Below are positions 51,414 to 64,000 of a stretch of DNA of 64,000 nt, piece by piece. The notes under the pieces are model-generated. The model saw only the letters and a list, made by a program, of their open reading frames with translations. It had not been told where the DNA came from and searched no databases. The DNA comes from Bacillus shivajii (GTDB lineage: Bacteria; Bacillota; Bacilli; Bacillales; Salisediminibacteriaceae): positions 3,596,001 through 3,660,000 of the forward strand of contig NZ_CP084703.1 in the NCBI RefSeq assembly GCF_020519665.1, written 5' to 3'. Position 1 is the stretch's first letter. Each line of letters starts with the position of its first letter. The translations under genes and the position numbers were made by a program.

Positions 51414-51840
51414 CATGTGATTCCATGCTTTCGTCATGGCACTGACTATCTCTTGAACTCAAAAAAACTTGAGTCCCTTGGCGTATTATGCACATTATAG
51501 TTTTGCCTATCATTAGGCGGAATGTACATCCTAGTACTACCACTTGGGCAGCCTATGAGTCGATACACGGCTGAAGGATTACTCCTCATACCGCTCGGGA
51601 TTGCCGTTCTGTTATTGGTTGTTCAAAAATTCCGGGAAAAATAGCTATCGAATCTCTTTGTCAGCTTGATTATCCGTTTCTCACGTATGTGGAATACGCT
51701 TTGATACTCTAATCTTCGCTTCCTCGATCTTCTCGGCTCTTTTTTTCCTCATTTTTGAACGACTATTTATAACAGGGTAGGTTTCCCCGATTAAGCCAAG
51801 TTTTCACTTATGTGTTGCCACATAAGGCGACTATTTACTA
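51414..51840 (-). other. Group I self-splicing intron in the T loop of tmRNA
   Basis: 427 nt between GGGTTCGAT and TCCCACC. The last intron base is G. The last exon U can pair as U.G with an internal guide AGTCG (51828-51832). P4: TCGGGG (51785-51790) with TCCCGA (51595-51600). P5: 10-nt perfect pair (51751-51760 with 51621-51630). P7: GACTC/GATAGTC region (51557-51564 with 51444-51454). No ORF inside the intron. Confidence 0.88.
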
Positions 51841-52061
51841 ATCGAACCCACGTCCAGAGATAACGATACTTAAGCTTCTACGAGCGTAGTCGGTCTATTG
51901 GCGATTCGCCATCACTTCGGCCGACAGACAGGCTTCCATGTGGCTAACCTGATTGATCTCTTCCTATTACCTTCAGGTGGTAGGCTCTAGGCGTATCCCA
52001 CTTAGAGTGAGTCCCTGATCCTTCACATGGGCGATGAAGGGAGGAACCGCTAGCAGGGTTT

Positions 52062-52103
52062 TTACGCCGCTGCTAAAGCGAAATTGTTATCTTCTTTGCC
52101 AAC
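52062..52103 (-). CDS. tmRNA tag peptide reading frame
   Basis: Within exon 1, the resume codon region encodes VGKEDNNFALAAA then TAA. A terminal FALAA-type ending marks it as the proteolysis tag. A charging Ala from tmRNA precedes it. Confidence 0.88.
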   Translation of the reverse strand, partial: VGKEDNNFALAAA

Positions 52104-52348
52104 TATAGGCGATGGGCGTTTTATACGAGGACACCCAGCTCGGCTCGCCACTTAAGCTCGACCTATCCCTGTCGAATCCAGAACGTCCCCATGATTAAGT
52201 GTGTTGCGGAACCCGCAGCAACTATAATGGAAAAGTTAGGACAGATCGTTTATATTATTCACTTGTTTTTCCTAACGACAAATACAATTATAACACATGT
52301 GCGTATCCAGTCAAATGGTAAGGAGCACCAACCGTTCCAATTCCTACG

Positions 52349-52822
52349 TTAACGGCCTAACTGACTGTCCTTAAACGCACGCTCAATGTCACGCTTAGCT
52401 GCCTTCTTCTTCAAGTCCTCACGCTTATCGTATTTCTTTTTCCCTTTACCAAGGCCAATCAATACCTTTGCAAATCCATTTTTAATATAAATCTTTAACG
52501 GAACGAGCGTATAGCCTTTCTCTTTCGTTAAACCGATCAGCTTATTGATCTCTTTACGGTGCAACAAAAGCTTACGTGTACGAACAGGATCGTGGTTATA
52601 ACGATTTCCTTGTTCATACGGACTAATGTGTAGATTATGAAGCCATGCTTCTCCACGACTGACACGAGCAAAGGAATCTTTTAAATTGACGCGACGGTTA
52701 CGTATCGATTTAATTTCTGTCCCAGTTAGAACGAGTCCTGCTTCATACGTTTCTTCAATATGATAATCATGACGGGCTTTTTTATTTTGTGCGATTTGAC
52801 TTCCTTCAGTTCCTTTTCCCAT
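52349..52822 (-). CDS. smpB: SmpB, tmRNA-binding protein
   Basis: 157-aa OB-fold partner of tmRNA. Typical motifs are [20 protein letters not shown] near residue 15, GTEIKSIRN and the C-terminal basic helix [20 protein letters not shown] that enters the empty mRNA channel. Followed by ssrA on the same strand and preceded by rnr further upstream, as in B. subtilis. Confidence 0.97.
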   Translation of the reverse strand: MGKGTEGSQIAQNKKARHDYHIEETYEAGLVLTGTEIKSIRNRRVNLKDSFARVSRGEAWLHNLHISPYEQGNRYNHDPVRTRKLLLHRKEINKLIGLTKEKGYTLVPLKIYIKNGFAKVLIGLGKGKKKYDKREDLKKKAAKRDIERAFKDSQLGR

Positions 52823-52936
52823 TTTCCTGCATCCTTTCTCATTCGCTCGTTCCTATATGATACCAAATGTATCAATAGTCTTCAATTTAAACGTGAAAAA
52901 GACCGCTCCAATGAGAGCAGCCTTTTACTTTCACTT

Positions 52937-53278
52937 TTAACTATATGATTCACACAACTCTGCACATGTATGACATGCTTCGGCACAGACTTTACAATGG
53001 TCGTGGTCATGCTTACTACATTCCTTTTCACACGCACGACAAATTTTCGCACAAAGTGCTAACATGTCTTTTAAAAATGGACTATTCGTAGTAATAGCTT
53101 TTAACGTCAAAGTACAAAAATCTGCACATTCGCGATCGGTACGAATGCATTCTCTCATATGATCAATATGTTCCTCCTCAAGACATGCATCGTAACATTG
53201 ATTACAAGCTCTCACACAATCTTCTAATGCTTCATATATTTCTTCAAGTTGAGCGTTCATATGATTCATATTACTCAC
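52937..53278 (-). CDS. Four-helix-bundle copper storage protein (Csp/DUF326-like)
   Basis: 113 aa without signal peptide, Cys-rich: CVRACNQCYDACLEE, CIRTDRECADFC, CAKICRACEKECSKH, CKVCAEACHTCAELC. The CxxxC and CxxC spacing lines the inside of a four-helix bundle that binds many Cu(I) in Csp3-type cytosolic proteins. YhjQ-like in B. subtilis. GTGAG/AGGTGAGT precedes ATG. Copper binding is a family inference. Confidence 0.88.
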   Translation of the reverse strand: MSNMNHMNAQLEEIYEALEDCVRACNQCYDACLEEEHIDHMRECIRTDRECADFCTLTLKAITTNSPFLKDMLALCAKICRACEKECSKHDHDHCKVCAEACHTCAELCESYS

Positions 53279-53334
53279 CTCCAGCTAGTCTTACTCTCTG
53301 CATTCCACCCCTTTCTTTTATTAAAACGTTTATG

Positions 53335-53500
53335 GCAAATAGGTGAGTGCTTTCACGGTGTCTTCTTTGCCGCGGGCACGGCTTCAGCTAACTTTGGAAA
53401 GAACACTCTTTTCTTTCCGAAGTGGACCTTCAGCTCGCGCTATTCCCGCAGGAAAGAGCATTGCTTCGTCGAGAATACATCGATTTGTCTCGACTGATAA
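53335..53500 (-). repeat. GC-rich structured intergenic repeat, copy B
   Basis: Minus-strand blocks CTGAAGGTCCACTTCGG, AAGTTAGCTGAAG and GGCAAAGAAGACACC occur in the same order as in copy A near 466-600. Confidence 0.5.
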
Positions 53501-53572
53501 AACATCAGAGCAAAGCTATTAGAGGAAGAGACAGTCTTCGTGTGTTTCTACTGCTTCTAGCATCTAATATCA

Positions 53573-53757
53573 TGTTCAGGTGCAGGAACGCTGTAACGGC
53601 GAAGGTCTGTGTCATTCTTCATTTTGAAAACCTTTTGGCATAGGGAATCGTTAGCTAATGGACAATCAGCGCATTCTTTTGGACGTGTGTATTTCAAGGT
53701 TTGGTACTTTTTATCGAAACTATCGTATCGATAAGAGTGCTCCCTTACACCTTTCGA
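53573..53757 (-). pseudogene. IS1182-type transposase fragment
   Basis: About 60 codons encode the zinc-ribbon region of IS1182-like transposases (TLKYTRPKECADCPLANDSL, then MKNDTDLRRYSVPA). Both ends run into unrelated sequence, so it is a relic. Confidence 0.7.
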
Positions 53758-53772
53758 ATTGGATTCAGGTAA

Positions 53773-53802
53773 GAAAAAAAACACTTCAGCTGCGAAGTGT
53801 AC
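53773..53802 (-). terminator. Terminator after the 58-aa gene
   Basis: ACACTTC-GCAGCTG-AAGTGT followed by eight T residues on the minus strand. Confidence 0.8.
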
Positions 53803-53815
53803 TGTAAACGATAGG

Positions 53816-53992
53816 TTACATATGTTCTTCTTGATTCTTCTTTGCAAAATCTAATTTTTTTGATTCGAGGTCAACCTTCTTTGCTTCAAGTTCTATTTCT
53901 TTCTCTTTTAATGAAAGCTCTGCCTTATGTTTATAGCCATAGTAAATGAGTGATAGAGCAACAATAACCGTAATGTAAAAGAAAAGATCCAT
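53816..53992 (-). CDS. Small single-pass membrane protein (58 aa)
   Basis: ATG after GGAGGAGAGTAA opens MDLFFYITVIVALSLIYYGY, one transmembrane helix, followed by a charged Lys/Glu coiled-coil tail. The strong ribosome site, clear topology and own terminator argue it is real. Family not recognised; such proteins often act as small membrane partners. Confidence 0.68.
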   Translation of the reverse strand: MDLFFYITVIVALSLIYYGYKHKAELSLKEKEIELEAKKVDLESKKLDFAKKNQEEHM

Positions 53993-54064
53993 TTACTCTC
54001 CTCCACCCTTTCTTTATTTATAACTTCTCCCTCCCTGATTTTACCATATTTTCCCTCGGTTAAT

Positions 54065-54092
54065 CTAAAGAAAGCTCGGTGATTGTTAAGCT
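54065..54092 (+). repeat. Dispersed hairpin repeat, copy 5 (degenerate)
   Basis: AAAGAAAGCTCGGTGATTGT followed by TAAGCT; the same order with a decayed stem, 8 nt before the tandem array. Confidence 0.45.
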
Positions 54093-54100
54093 ACTATGAT

Positions 54101-54392
54101 TTGTCCGTAACTTTTTCTGTCTATCCGTGAACATTTTGATTTATCCGTAACTTTTTCTGTTTGTCCGCGAACATTTTGTTTTATCCGTAACTTTTTCTGT
54201 TTGTCCGTGAACATTTTGATTTATCCGTAACTTTTTCTGTTTGTCCGCGAACATTTTGATTTATCCGTAACTTTTTCTGTTTGTCCGCGAAAATGTCATT
54301 TTATCCGTAACTTTTTCTGTTTATCCGCGAACATTTTGTTTTATCCGTGAAAATCTCATTTTGTCCGCGAAAATGTCATTTTATCCGTAACT
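54101..54392. repeat. 20-nt alternating tandem repeat array, about 14.5 units
   Basis: Two unit types alternate in exact 20-nt register: TTATCCGTAACTTTTTCTGT (A) and TTGTCCGCGAACATTTTGAT (B, with variants ending AAATGTCATT). Order near the start is A-B-A-B-A-B-A-B; B variants cluster at the end. TCCG is conserved in all units. No spacers. Confidence 0.9.
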
Positions 54393-54531
54393 TAGAATTA
54401 TTCTAACTTAACCAAGACACAACATGGTGCAATGAAAGAGTTGAAGTGGCACTTCGAACTTAGAAATAAAGACTTTCACTACTTCGAGCTGATATCATGC
54501 TAGATTTTATGGGTTCGATTAAAAAAGCAAA

Positions 54532-54562
54532 AAACAGGACCACCTCGTTTTGAGTGGTCCTG
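54532..54562 (-). terminator. Terminator after rnr
   Basis: CAGGACCACTC-AAAAC-GAGGTGGTCCTG followed by TTTTTTG on the minus strand. Confidence 0.92.
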
Positions 54563-54575
54563 ATCTTAAGCTATT

Positions 54576-56900
54576 CTATTTCCTCTTTTTCTTTCCCTTT
54601 TTCCGCTTATTCTTCGGTGCATTTTCGTAAAACCCGCCGCGGTCTTTCTTTTTCTTCTTATCTTTTTTCGGTTTACCGCCAAGGGTCAACCCGTCTGGAT
54701 TTCGATCTTTCTTACGTGATTTACGGTTTCCACCTTCAATGACACGTGGGCGATCTTGTTTTTTCTCTTTACGTGGCTTCATGCCGACGACTTCAAAGTC
54801 AATGATTCGTTCTTCAACATTAACGTTAATCAGGCGTACGTCAATGCCATCACCAATTCTAAAGACATTCCCGCTTCGCTCACCAATCATCGCATAATGT
54901 TGCTCATCGTAACGATAGTAATCATCGGTTAAGTAACTGACATGGACAAGTCCTTCAATCGTATTCGGCAGCTCAACGAATAAACCAAAGTTCGTAACCC
55001 CACTAATGATTCCTTCGTACTCTTCGCCAACTTTGTCTTCCATGTACTGTACTTTTTTCATCTCATCGGTTTCTCGAGAAGCGTCTTCTGCACGACGTTC
55101 CATTTCAGACGAATGCTTCGTGATGCCTGGAAGTTTCTCTGACCAACTATGCTGTACTTTGTCACTTGTTTTTCCTTCAATTAAGTACGTGCGGATTAAT
55201 CGGTGCACAATCAAGTCAGGATAACGACGAATCGGTGAAGTAAAGTGTGTATAAAAATCTGCTGATAAACCGAAGTGCCCGATGTTTTCCGGGTCATATT
55301 TCGCTTGTTGCATCGAGCGTAGCATCACTGTACTAATTACCGCTTCTTCCGGTTCACCTTTCACTTCTTCTAACAGCTTTTGTAATGCCTGTGGATGCAC
55401 AGAGTTTGCGGTTCCTTTAACAACATAACCGAAATTCGTTATAAACTCTAAAAACTTATTCAGCTTTTCTTCATTCGGATCTTCGTGAATACGGTAAACG
55501 AATGGAAGCTTCATCCAATGGAAGTGTTCAGCGATCGTTTCGTTTGCTGCAAGCATAAACTCTTCGATTAAACGTTCAGCAACCGAACGCTCACGTAAAA
55601 CAACATCTGTTGGTGTCCCTTCTTCATCCACGACCACCTTCGCTTCTTTAAAGTCAAAGTCAATCGCGCCACGTTCGAACCGTTTTTTACGAAGAATCTC
55701 TGCAAGCTCTTCCATTTGTTTAAAAAATGGAATGAGGTCCTCATAACGCTTCATCACTTCTTCGTCTTCTTCAAGAAGAATCTTACGAACATCTGTATAT
55801 GTCATTCGTTCGTTTGTCTTAATAACACTTTGGAAAATATCATGATTAACGACTTCACCTGTTGGCGAAATTTCCATCTCACAAGATAGCGTTAATCGGT
55901 CAACTTGTGGGTTTAATGAACAAATCCCATTTGAGAGACGGTGCGGAATCATCGGAATGACTCGGTCCACTAAATAACAGCTCGTTGCTCGCTCAAATGC
56001 TTCCTCATCAATCGGAGATCCTTCCTTCACGTAATAAGACACATCGGCAATATGAACACCTAATAAATAGTTACCGTTCTCTAGTTTTTTCACTTGAACG
56101 GCATCATCTAAGTCTTTCGCATCAGCACCATCAATCGTAACGATTGTTTCATCACGAAGGTCACGACGGTTTTCAACTTCCGACGGGTCAATTTCATCAG
56201 GAACTGAATTCGCTTGGTCAATGACTTCTTGAGGAAACTCACCAGGTAAGCCGTGTTTATAAATGACAGATAAAATATCGACTCCTGGGTCATTTTTATG
56301 ACCAAGAATATCTATGACTTGACCTTCAGCACTCATTCGTCCTTCAGGGTATTTCGTAATCTCGACAACGACTTTATGCCCATCTACAGCACCATGTTCT
56401 TTATTCTTCGGAATAAAAATATCGTTTGGAATTCGCTTGTCATCAGTGACAACAAAGCCGTAATGCTTATCATCAACATACGTTCCGACCGTACGTGTCA
56501 CACCACGCTCTAAAATGCGGATGATGGCTCCTTCTGGCTTTTCACCCTTGGAATCGCCATGGAGACGAACAAGCACTTTATCTTTATTCATTGCTCCATT
56601 CATCTCTGCACTAGCAATATAAATATCATCGAAACCTTCGTCAGTTTTTACAAAAGCAAAACCTTTCGGGTGCATAATCACTTCACCACGAATAAGGTTT
56701 AACTTTTCCGGTATTCCGTATCGGTTACTTCGTGTGCGAACAAGTTCACCCGCTTCTTCTAATTCGTTGAGCAGCTTCACAAACTCCTTAAATTGACTTG
56801 AATCCTCAAGCCCAAATATTTCTTCTAAATCTGAAATTGCTAATGGTTTCTCTGCTTCATTTTTCATATACTCTAGTAGTTCGTCTTTTGTCATACTCAT
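54576..56900 (-). CDS. rnr: Ribonuclease R
   Basis: 774-aa 3'-5' exoribonuclease that degrades structured RNA and matures/decays tmRNA-linked messages. N-terminal helix-turn-helix and cold-shock domains, the RNB catalytic domain with the Asp cluster in [18 protein letters not shown] near residue 255, an S1 domain ([18 protein letters not shown] near residue 635), and a very basic tail (after about 705). The start has GGAG 12 nt upstream. Same order yvaK-rnr-smpB as in B. subtilis. Confidence 0.96.
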   Translation of the reverse strand: MSMTKDELLEYMKNEAEKPLAISDLEEIFGLEDSSQFKEFVKLLNELEEAGELVRTRSNRYGIPEKLNLIRGEVIMHPKGFAFVKTDEGFDDIYIASAEMNGAMNKDKVLVRLHGDSKGEKPEGAIIRILERGVTRTVGTYVDDKHYGFVVTDDKRIPNDIFIPKNKEHGAVDGHKVVVEITKYPEGRMSAEGQVIDILGHKNDPGVDILSVIYKHGLPGEFPQEVIDQANSVPDEIDPSEVENRRDLRDETIVTIDGADAKDLDDAVQVKKLENGNYLLGVHIADVSYYVKEGSPIDEEAFERATSCYLVDRVIPMIPHRLSNGICSLNPQVDRLTLSCEMEISPTGEVVNHDIFQSVIKTNERMTYTDVRKILLEEDEEVMKRYEDLIPFFKQMEELAEILRKKRFERGAIDFDFKEAKVVVDEEGTPTDVVLRERSVAERLIEEFMLAANETIAEHFHWMKLPFVYRIHEDPNEEKLNKFLEFITNFGYVVKGTANSVHPQALQKLLEEVKGEPEEAVISTVMLRSMQQAKYDPENIGHFGLSADFYTHFTSPIRRYPDLIVHRLIRTYLIEGKTSDKVQHSWSEKLPGITKHSSEMERRAEDASRETDEMKKVQYMEDKVGEEYEGIISGVTNFGLFVELPNTIEGLVHVSYLTDDYYRYDEQHYAMIGERSGNVFRIGDGIDVRLINVNVEERIIDFEVVGMKPRKEKKQDRPRVIEGGNRKSRKKDRNPDGLTLGGKPKKDKKKKKDRGGFYENAPKNKRKKGKKKRK

Positions 56901-56944
56901 CTTGTTTGCCAGCTCCTTTCATGCGGGAACTTGCACACGAATGT

Positions 56945-57691
56945 TTAATCGTTCCAGTCTAGTTTTTCTAGAAACGCATAAATATCTTCGTGCAACTGAT
57001 CCCGTTCTTTATCTAAAGTAATAATATGCCCCGACTCTTCAAACCATTTAAGGTCTTTCACTTCAGATTCCACTTCGTCATATATAATATTTGCACTATC
57101 AGTGTTAATCATTTCATCATGACGTGCTTGTACAACAAATGTCGGTGCATAGATCATATTGACATTTTCACGTACTTCTTGATTTAACTTTTGCAAGGCT
57201 TTCAACGTATTCATTGGGGTCTCTTGGAATTTTTCCATTTCAGCCTCGATTTGCTCATCGCTCTTGCCTTCCCATTTCTTATATTTTCTTGCATAAGCAA
57301 GAACCCCTTGATACATCGTTTCTTCACTTTTTATATACATCGGTGCACACATTGGTATAATTCCCTTTACTGGTAGTGTATACCCGAGCTTTAAGGAAAA
57401 TACACCGCCTAACGATAAACCGCATACAGCAATTTCATCGTGGCCCATTTCCTTTAAATGATTGTATGCATTGACTACATCATCCCACCAATCTTCAGGA
57501 CCTGTGTGAACAAGTTCCTCTGGTGGTACGCCATGACCTTTCATGTGCGGTGCATGACATGTATATCCTTTTCCGTTTAAAAAGCGTCCGATCATCCGAA
57601 CGTCTGCTGAGTTCCCTGTAAAACCGTGTAAAAGTAGTACAGCACGGTTGCCGCCTTCTAAAGTAAATGGTTCTGGTTGCTTTACTTTCAT
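56945..57691 (-). CDS. Carboxylesterase (YvaK/Est30-like)
   Basis: About 248-aa alpha/beta hydrolase. Oxyanion region [15 protein letters not shown], nucleophile elbow [12 protein letters not shown] near residue 93, acid in [15 protein letters not shown] and His in [16 protein letters not shown]. The start with AAGGAGTTAGTAACT fits the 247-aa Est30 length. Hydrolyses short-chain esters. Upstream of rnr by 44 nt. Confidence 0.9.
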   Translation of the reverse strand: MKVKQPEPFTLEGGNRAVLLLHGFTGNSADVRMIGRFLNGKGYTCHAPHMKGHGVPPEELVHTGPEDWWDDVVNAYNHLKEMGHDEIAVCGLSLGGVFSLKLGYTLPVKGIIPMCAPMYIKSEETMYQGVLAYARKYKKWEGKSDEQIEAEMEKFQETPMNTLKALQKLNQEVRENVNMIYAPTFVVQARHDEMINTDSANIIYDEVESEVKDLKWFEESGHIITLDKERDQLHEDIYAFLEKLDWND

Positions 57692-57754
57692 AGTTACTAA
57701 CTCCTTTTCTCGCTGCTTGTTCCATAATTTATTTTTTGGCAATAATCACCTATA

Positions 57755-58462
57755 CTATTTTGCTTCTTCACCTGGCATATCGCAAAGAAAATGCTCGATT
57801 TCCTTTAACATTTCTTCTCGTTCGTCCCCAAACCAAATGTAATGCTTGGCGTTTGGAAAATAAAAAAGCTTTTTATTCTCAGATTGAATATGTTCATATA
57901 TATATTGAGCACTCTTTCGAGGAACCAAACCATCACTTTCACCTTGAATAATTAATGTTGGTGCTTTTATGTTATCTAAATATGGTCGGAGTTGCCTCAC
58001 CATTTTTGCAAATTCCTTCGTTGCTACTAGTGGGGTCTTTTTGATTTTTTCGCGATAAAATTTATATAGCTCAACATCGTCAAGACTGCCTCGAATCCCT
58101 TCAAGAACCCAGCCAGTGACTTCTGAAACAATTTGTTTTGGATTAATGTAATAAGCTGCAGCACTTAAGAGGACGAGTTTATCAACTGGATATTTAGAAG
58201 CAATATAGCTTGCGATCATGCCCCCCATTGAAAAACCGACCACATATACTTTTTCACAACGCTTTAATAGTTCTTCAACAGCAACGGTCGCTGCATACAC
58301 CCATTCTTTATACGTGACTTTTTTTAACCCCGTTTCTATGTCATCGTGTCCTGGAAGAACAGGAGAATATACGAGCCACTTCTTCTTTTCAAAATGTTTT
58401 GTTATGACATCGATCTCTTTTGGTGTACCTGCAAAACCGTGTAAACATAAGCATCCAATCAT
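57755..58462 (-). CDS. Alpha/beta hydrolase
   Basis: 235 aa related to the next gene. LCLHGFAGTPKEIDVITKHF, nucleophile VVGFSMGGMIASY near residue 90, acid in IIQGESDGLVPRKSA and His in FPNAKHYIWFGDEREEM. The ATG with GGGGAG 11 nt upstream is chosen; a GTG 12 nt earlier is possible. Probably a tandem-duplicated esterase or monoacylglycerol lipase; substrate unknown. Codirectional with yvaK-rnr. Confidence 0.82.
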   Translation of the reverse strand: MIGCLCLHGFAGTPKEIDVITKHFEKKKWLVYSPVLPGHDDIETGLKKVTYKEWVYAATVAVEELLKRCEKVYVVGFSMGGMIASYIASKYPVDKLVLLSAAAYYINPKQIVSEVTGWVLEGIRGSLDDVELYKFYREKIKKTPLVATKEFAKMVRQLRPYLDNIKAPTLIIQGESDGLVPRKSAQYIYEHIQSENKKLFYFPNAKHYIWFGDEREEMLKEIEHFLCDMPGEEAK

Positions 58463-58663
58463 TTTTTTATTCACTCCCCGCCTTCACAAATTCGGGATGT
58501 TATATGATCATGGTCGCATGACCTTGTCAATTGTCTCTATCTTTTTTATGCCCTTCCGTTTGCAAATTTAATCTCTATGCAACATATGGTCTATTACTCA
58601 TATGTATATGATAGAATGAGTTTTTTGTTTTTCTGTCGTTGGCTGTGCCACGATTTTAAGACG

Positions 58664-58702
58664 TAAAAAAGCAGTAAGTTTAAGGATAAACTCACTGCTT
58701 CT
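58664..58702 (-). terminator. Terminator after secG
   Basis: GCAGTGAGTTTA and TAAACTTACTGC arms followed by TTTTTT on the minus strand. Confidence 0.9.
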
Positions 58703-58716
58703 GTTCTTCATCTTTA

Positions 58717-58947
58717 TTACATGTAAAATGCTACTGCAATCGTTAATAAGAAGAAAAGCACTGCTAATACAATCGTCGCTTTGCTTAAAACCGCTTCTAA
58801 GCCACGTGCTTTCTGCTTCCCTACCATTTGTTCAGCTCCACCAGAGATGGCACCTGATAACCCAGCGCTTCGACCAGATTGTAATAATACGACTGTAATA
58901 AGTAAGATTGAAACAATAATTAGTAAAATTGATGCTACAGTTTGCAA
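58717..58947 (-). CDS. secG: SecG, translocon subunit
   Basis: 76 aa with two transmembrane helices and the conserved [17 protein letters not shown] loop. Auxiliary subunit of SecYEG. Starts at a TTG with GGAGGTG upstream. Same neighbourhood as in B. subtilis (secG-yvaK-rnr). Confidence 0.95.
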   Translation of the reverse strand: MQTVASILLIIVSILLITVVLLQSGRSAGLSGAISGGAEQMVGKQKARGLEAVLSKATIVLAVLFFLLTIAVAFYM

Positions 58948-59101
58948 ACCCTACACCTCCATACCGACACTTAAACGTGTTTAAATAATACCATGAAATA
59001 CTATTGTGTGCAATATGTAATGAATATTTGAACGATCGTCATACTTGTCCGTGATAAAAAATATAAATAGATTATAAGTTCAGTGAGAAAGGAGAGGAGA
59101 T

Positions 59102-59350
59102 ATGGATAGAAAAAAAGGTAATCGTTTCGCTAAATGGAGCTTTACATTAGGAGTGATTAGTTTTTTTAGCTATTTCTTTTTAGGTCCACTCAATTTCATT
59201 TTAAATATCATTGGAATTCTTTTAGGAGCTAAAGGGTATGATACCGCCGATCAATTTAAAAGCACAGCAAAAGCCGGAATTATCCTACATACAATTTCAT
59301 GCATCCTTTATCTTTTTTACTTTCTCAAGAACGTTTATCCATGGCTTTGA
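59102..59350 (+). CDS. Small membrane protein, DUF4190-like
   Basis: 82 aa with two hydrophobic segments separated by a polar loop (GAKGYDTADQFKSTAKAGII), the pattern of small DUF4190-like proteins. GGAGAGGAGAT precedes ATG. Function unknown. Monocistronic. Confidence 0.6.
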   Translation: MDRKKGNRFAKWSFTLGVISFFSYFFLGPLNFILNIIGILLGAKGYDTADQFKSTAKAGIILHTISCILYLFYFLKNVYPWL

Positions 59351-59448
59351 GTGTCTATGTTCGGAATATTAGTTGTTGTGATCATTAGTTAGTTGGTTGT
59401 CTTGTCTGACCTTCCAATTTCTCTCTTTACCTCTATTTTACTTGATTA

Positions 59449-59508
59449 TTGAGTCCTACAAAATCGAGTCCGGGTCGGCTGAGTCTGACTCAATTTTGTA
59501 GGACTCAA
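59449..59508. repeat. Long inverted repeat, ACAAAATTGA type, second copy
   Basis: TTGAGTCCTACAAAATCGAG and its partner near 59487-59508 pair over 22 nt with one mismatch around a 16-nt loop. Confidence 0.65.
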
Positions 59509-59576
59509 CTCATGAATAAAAACGAGAAAAAGTGAATAAAATTCCGTATAAACTTTCCACACAAAACCGTTCACAA

Positions 59577-59605
59577 AATTTTCGGGGACCTGGTCCCCGA
59601 AAATT
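59577..59605. repeat. Perfect palindrome, GGGGACCTGGTCCCC type, second copy
   Basis: AATTTTCGGGGACC-T-GGTCCCCGAAAATT, arm of 14 nt. Confidence 0.7.
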
Positions 59606-59612
59606 CACCTTA

Positions 59613-59653
59613 AAAAGAAGGAGGACTTGGTGCTATGACCAGGTCCTCCTTTG
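59613..59653 (-). terminator. Terminator of the glycolytic operon
   Basis: AAAGGAGGACCTGGT and ACCAAGTCCTCCTT arms then a CTTTTTA tail on the minus strand, after eno. Confidence 0.88.
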
Positions 59654-59685
59654 CTATTCGTTCATGGTCAAAAATGACCGATGAA

Positions 59686-61008
<1,323 letters not shown>

Positions 61009-61097
61009 CTATTTTCGATATTTTCTATGTTTAGCCTTTGTATATAAATGTAAACATCCACTTATCATCAAACATTCTGTCCAAATCGTGGGTACAT

Positions 61098-63387
<2,290 letters not shown>

Positions 63388-63416
63388 CTAAAGTACCTCC
63401 TGTAAAAAACAATGAT

Positions 63417-64000
63417 TTATTCCTGATCGTTTAGAGCCACAACACCTGGAAGATCTTTTCCTTCCATAAATTCTAAGGAAGCGCCTCCACCTGTTGAGAT
63501 GTGATCCATATTTTCTGCAAATCCGAATTTTTCAACAGCAGCTGCAGAATCACCGCCACCAATAACAGTATAAGTATCTTGTGCATCTGCTAGAGCACTT
63601 GCAACAGACTTCGTACCTGTTGCAAACTTTTCTAATTCAAATACCCCCATTGGGCCATTCCAAATCACAAGTTTTGAATTTAAGATAACGTCACGGAATG
63701 CATCAATTGTTCTTGGTCCAATATCAAGTGCTTCCCAGTCAGATGGAATGCTGTCAATATCAACAACTTGTGTATTTGCATGTTCGCCAAAATCGTCTGC
63801 AACTGTGGCATCAACTGGCATATAAAAATTAACACCTTTGTCTTTTGCTTTTTGCATAAATTGTTTGGCAAGATCAATTTTATCTTCTTCTAAAAGTGAT
63901 TTCCCGATTTCATGACCTTGTGCTTTAACAAACGTATAAGCTAATCCGCCACCGATAATTAAGTTATCTACTTTGTCTAACAAGTTATCGATCACGCCAA
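63417..64000 (-). CDS. pgk: Phosphoglycerate kinase (C-terminal half, runs off the right edge)
   Basis: About 193 C-terminal codons. [39 protein letters not shown] and the nucleotide-binding [15 protein letters not shown], then [18 protein letters not shown] identify the enzyme. The 5' half with the substrate site is outside the window. Confidence 0.97.
   Translation of the reverse strand, partial: GVIDNLLDKVDNLIIGGGLAYTFVKAQGHEIGKSLLEEDKIDLAKQFMQKAKDKGVNFYMPVDATVADDFGEHANTQVVDIDSIPSDWEALDIGPRTIDAFRDVILNSKLVIWNGPMGVFELEKFATGTKSVASALADAQDTYTVIGGGDSAAAVEKFGFAENMDHISTGGGASLEFMEGKDLPGVVALNDQE

Larger units (their letters stand above)
51397..52190 (-). ncRNA. ssrA: tmRNA gene (ssrA), split by a group I intron
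   Basis: Minus-strand exon 1 (51841-52190, 350 nt) starts GGGGACGTTCTGGATTCGAC and holds the tRNA-like 5' part, pseudoknots and the tag ORF. Exon 2 (51397-51413, 17 nt) is TCCCACCGTCTCCACCA. Joined, they restore GGGTTCGATTCCCACC, the T arm, and the GGGGAC/GTCTCC acceptor stem, about 367 nt in total. tmRNA rescues stalled ribosomes and tags their products. smpB lies just upstream, as in B. subtilis. Confidence 0.95.
53993..54531. other. Intergenic stretch with long tandem array
   Basis: Between the 58-aa gene and rnr. Contains hairpin repeat copy 5 (54065-54092) and the 20-nt array (54101-54392). No gene supported. Confidence 0.6.
59351..59612. other. Intergenic stretch with two palindromic elements
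   Basis: Contains the long inverted repeat at 59449-59508 and the palindrome at 59577-59605. No gene. Confidence 0.6.

Noticed and set aside
51414-51840. Coding sequence inside the tmRNA intron
   Set aside because: Only short frames exist; the endonuclease gene lies outside the intron.
53557-53847. Intact 96-aa protein
   Set aside because: Only the middle matches an IS1182-type transposase and both ends are unrelated, so it is a relic.
54101-54392. CRISPR-like array
   Set aside because: The 20-nt units are adjacent and near identical, with no unique spacers and no cas genes.

Overview
The window is chromosomal DNA of an AT-rich, endospore-forming Bacillaceae bacterium, probably of the alkaliphile type (Alkalihalobacillus/Halalkalibacter-like). 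Two long blocks follow Bacillus subtilis gene order. The left block (1-15 kb) matches yurZ-metQ-metI-metN-yusD ... gcvH-yusI-fadE-fadA-fadN-spore coat (yusN-like). The right block (52-64 kb) matches pgk-tpiA-gpmI-eno ... secG-yvaK-rnr-smpB-ssrA. Spore genes (CotF-like coat proteins, YheC/YheD-type ATP-grasp proteins, a 2Duf-like DUF421-DUF1657 protein) indicate a spore former. Many genes start with TTG or GTG behind a strong Shine-Dalgarno sequence, so several starts were moved inward from the longest reading frame.

Layout. 1-8 kb: methionine ABC importer behind a SAM-I riboswitch, an SCP2-like protein, an MFS transporter, gcvH and an Spx/ArsC-like protein. 8.4-14 kb: the FadR-type fatty acid beta-oxidation operon fadN-fadA-fadE. 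14.3-24 kb: coat proteins, an ICMT-like methyltransferase, an orphan secY, a DsbA/FrnE-like gene with an in-frame UGA, a methyltransferase, and an operon of beta-propeller lipoprotein, response regulator, histidine kinase and YtkA-like lipoprotein. 24.7-31.3 kb: cytochrome bd genes cydA-cydB-cydS facing the cydD-cydC ABC exporter. 31-43 kb: a LuxR-type regulator, a 2Duf/DUF1657 cluster, two Gln-rich coiled-coil proteins, an alcohol dehydrogenase, an M20 dipeptidase, a thioesterase, a His-rich protein, a Zur-box-controlled zinc-binding lipoprotein and a DHA2-type exporter. 43-51 kb: an accessory region with a second in-frame-UGA gene (AhpD-like), decayed genes, two ATP-grasp proteins, a SET-domain protein and an intact IS4-family element. 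51-64 kb: a homing-endonuclease gene, an intron-split tmRNA gene, smpB, rnr, esterases, secG and the glycolytic operon.

Main observations. (1) Two unrelated redox genes each carry one in-frame UGA exactly at the catalytic cysteine (UxxC in the DsbA/FrnE-like protein, CxxU in the AhpD-like protein). Each UGA is followed at bacterial-SECIS distance by a perfect stem with a GG-containing triloop, so these are strong selenocysteine candidates. (2) The tmRNA gene is split in its T loop by a 427-nt group I intron, and a LAGLIDADG gene lies just outside it on the opposite strand. (3) A locus of tandem ATP-grasp genes divergent from a SET-domain gene has unknown chemistry. (4) Several intergenic repeat families are present: 20- and 21-nt tandem arrays, a dispersed hairpin with a compensatory change, long perfect palindromes, and a GC-rich structured element. 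No rRNA, tRNA or CRISPR array was seen.
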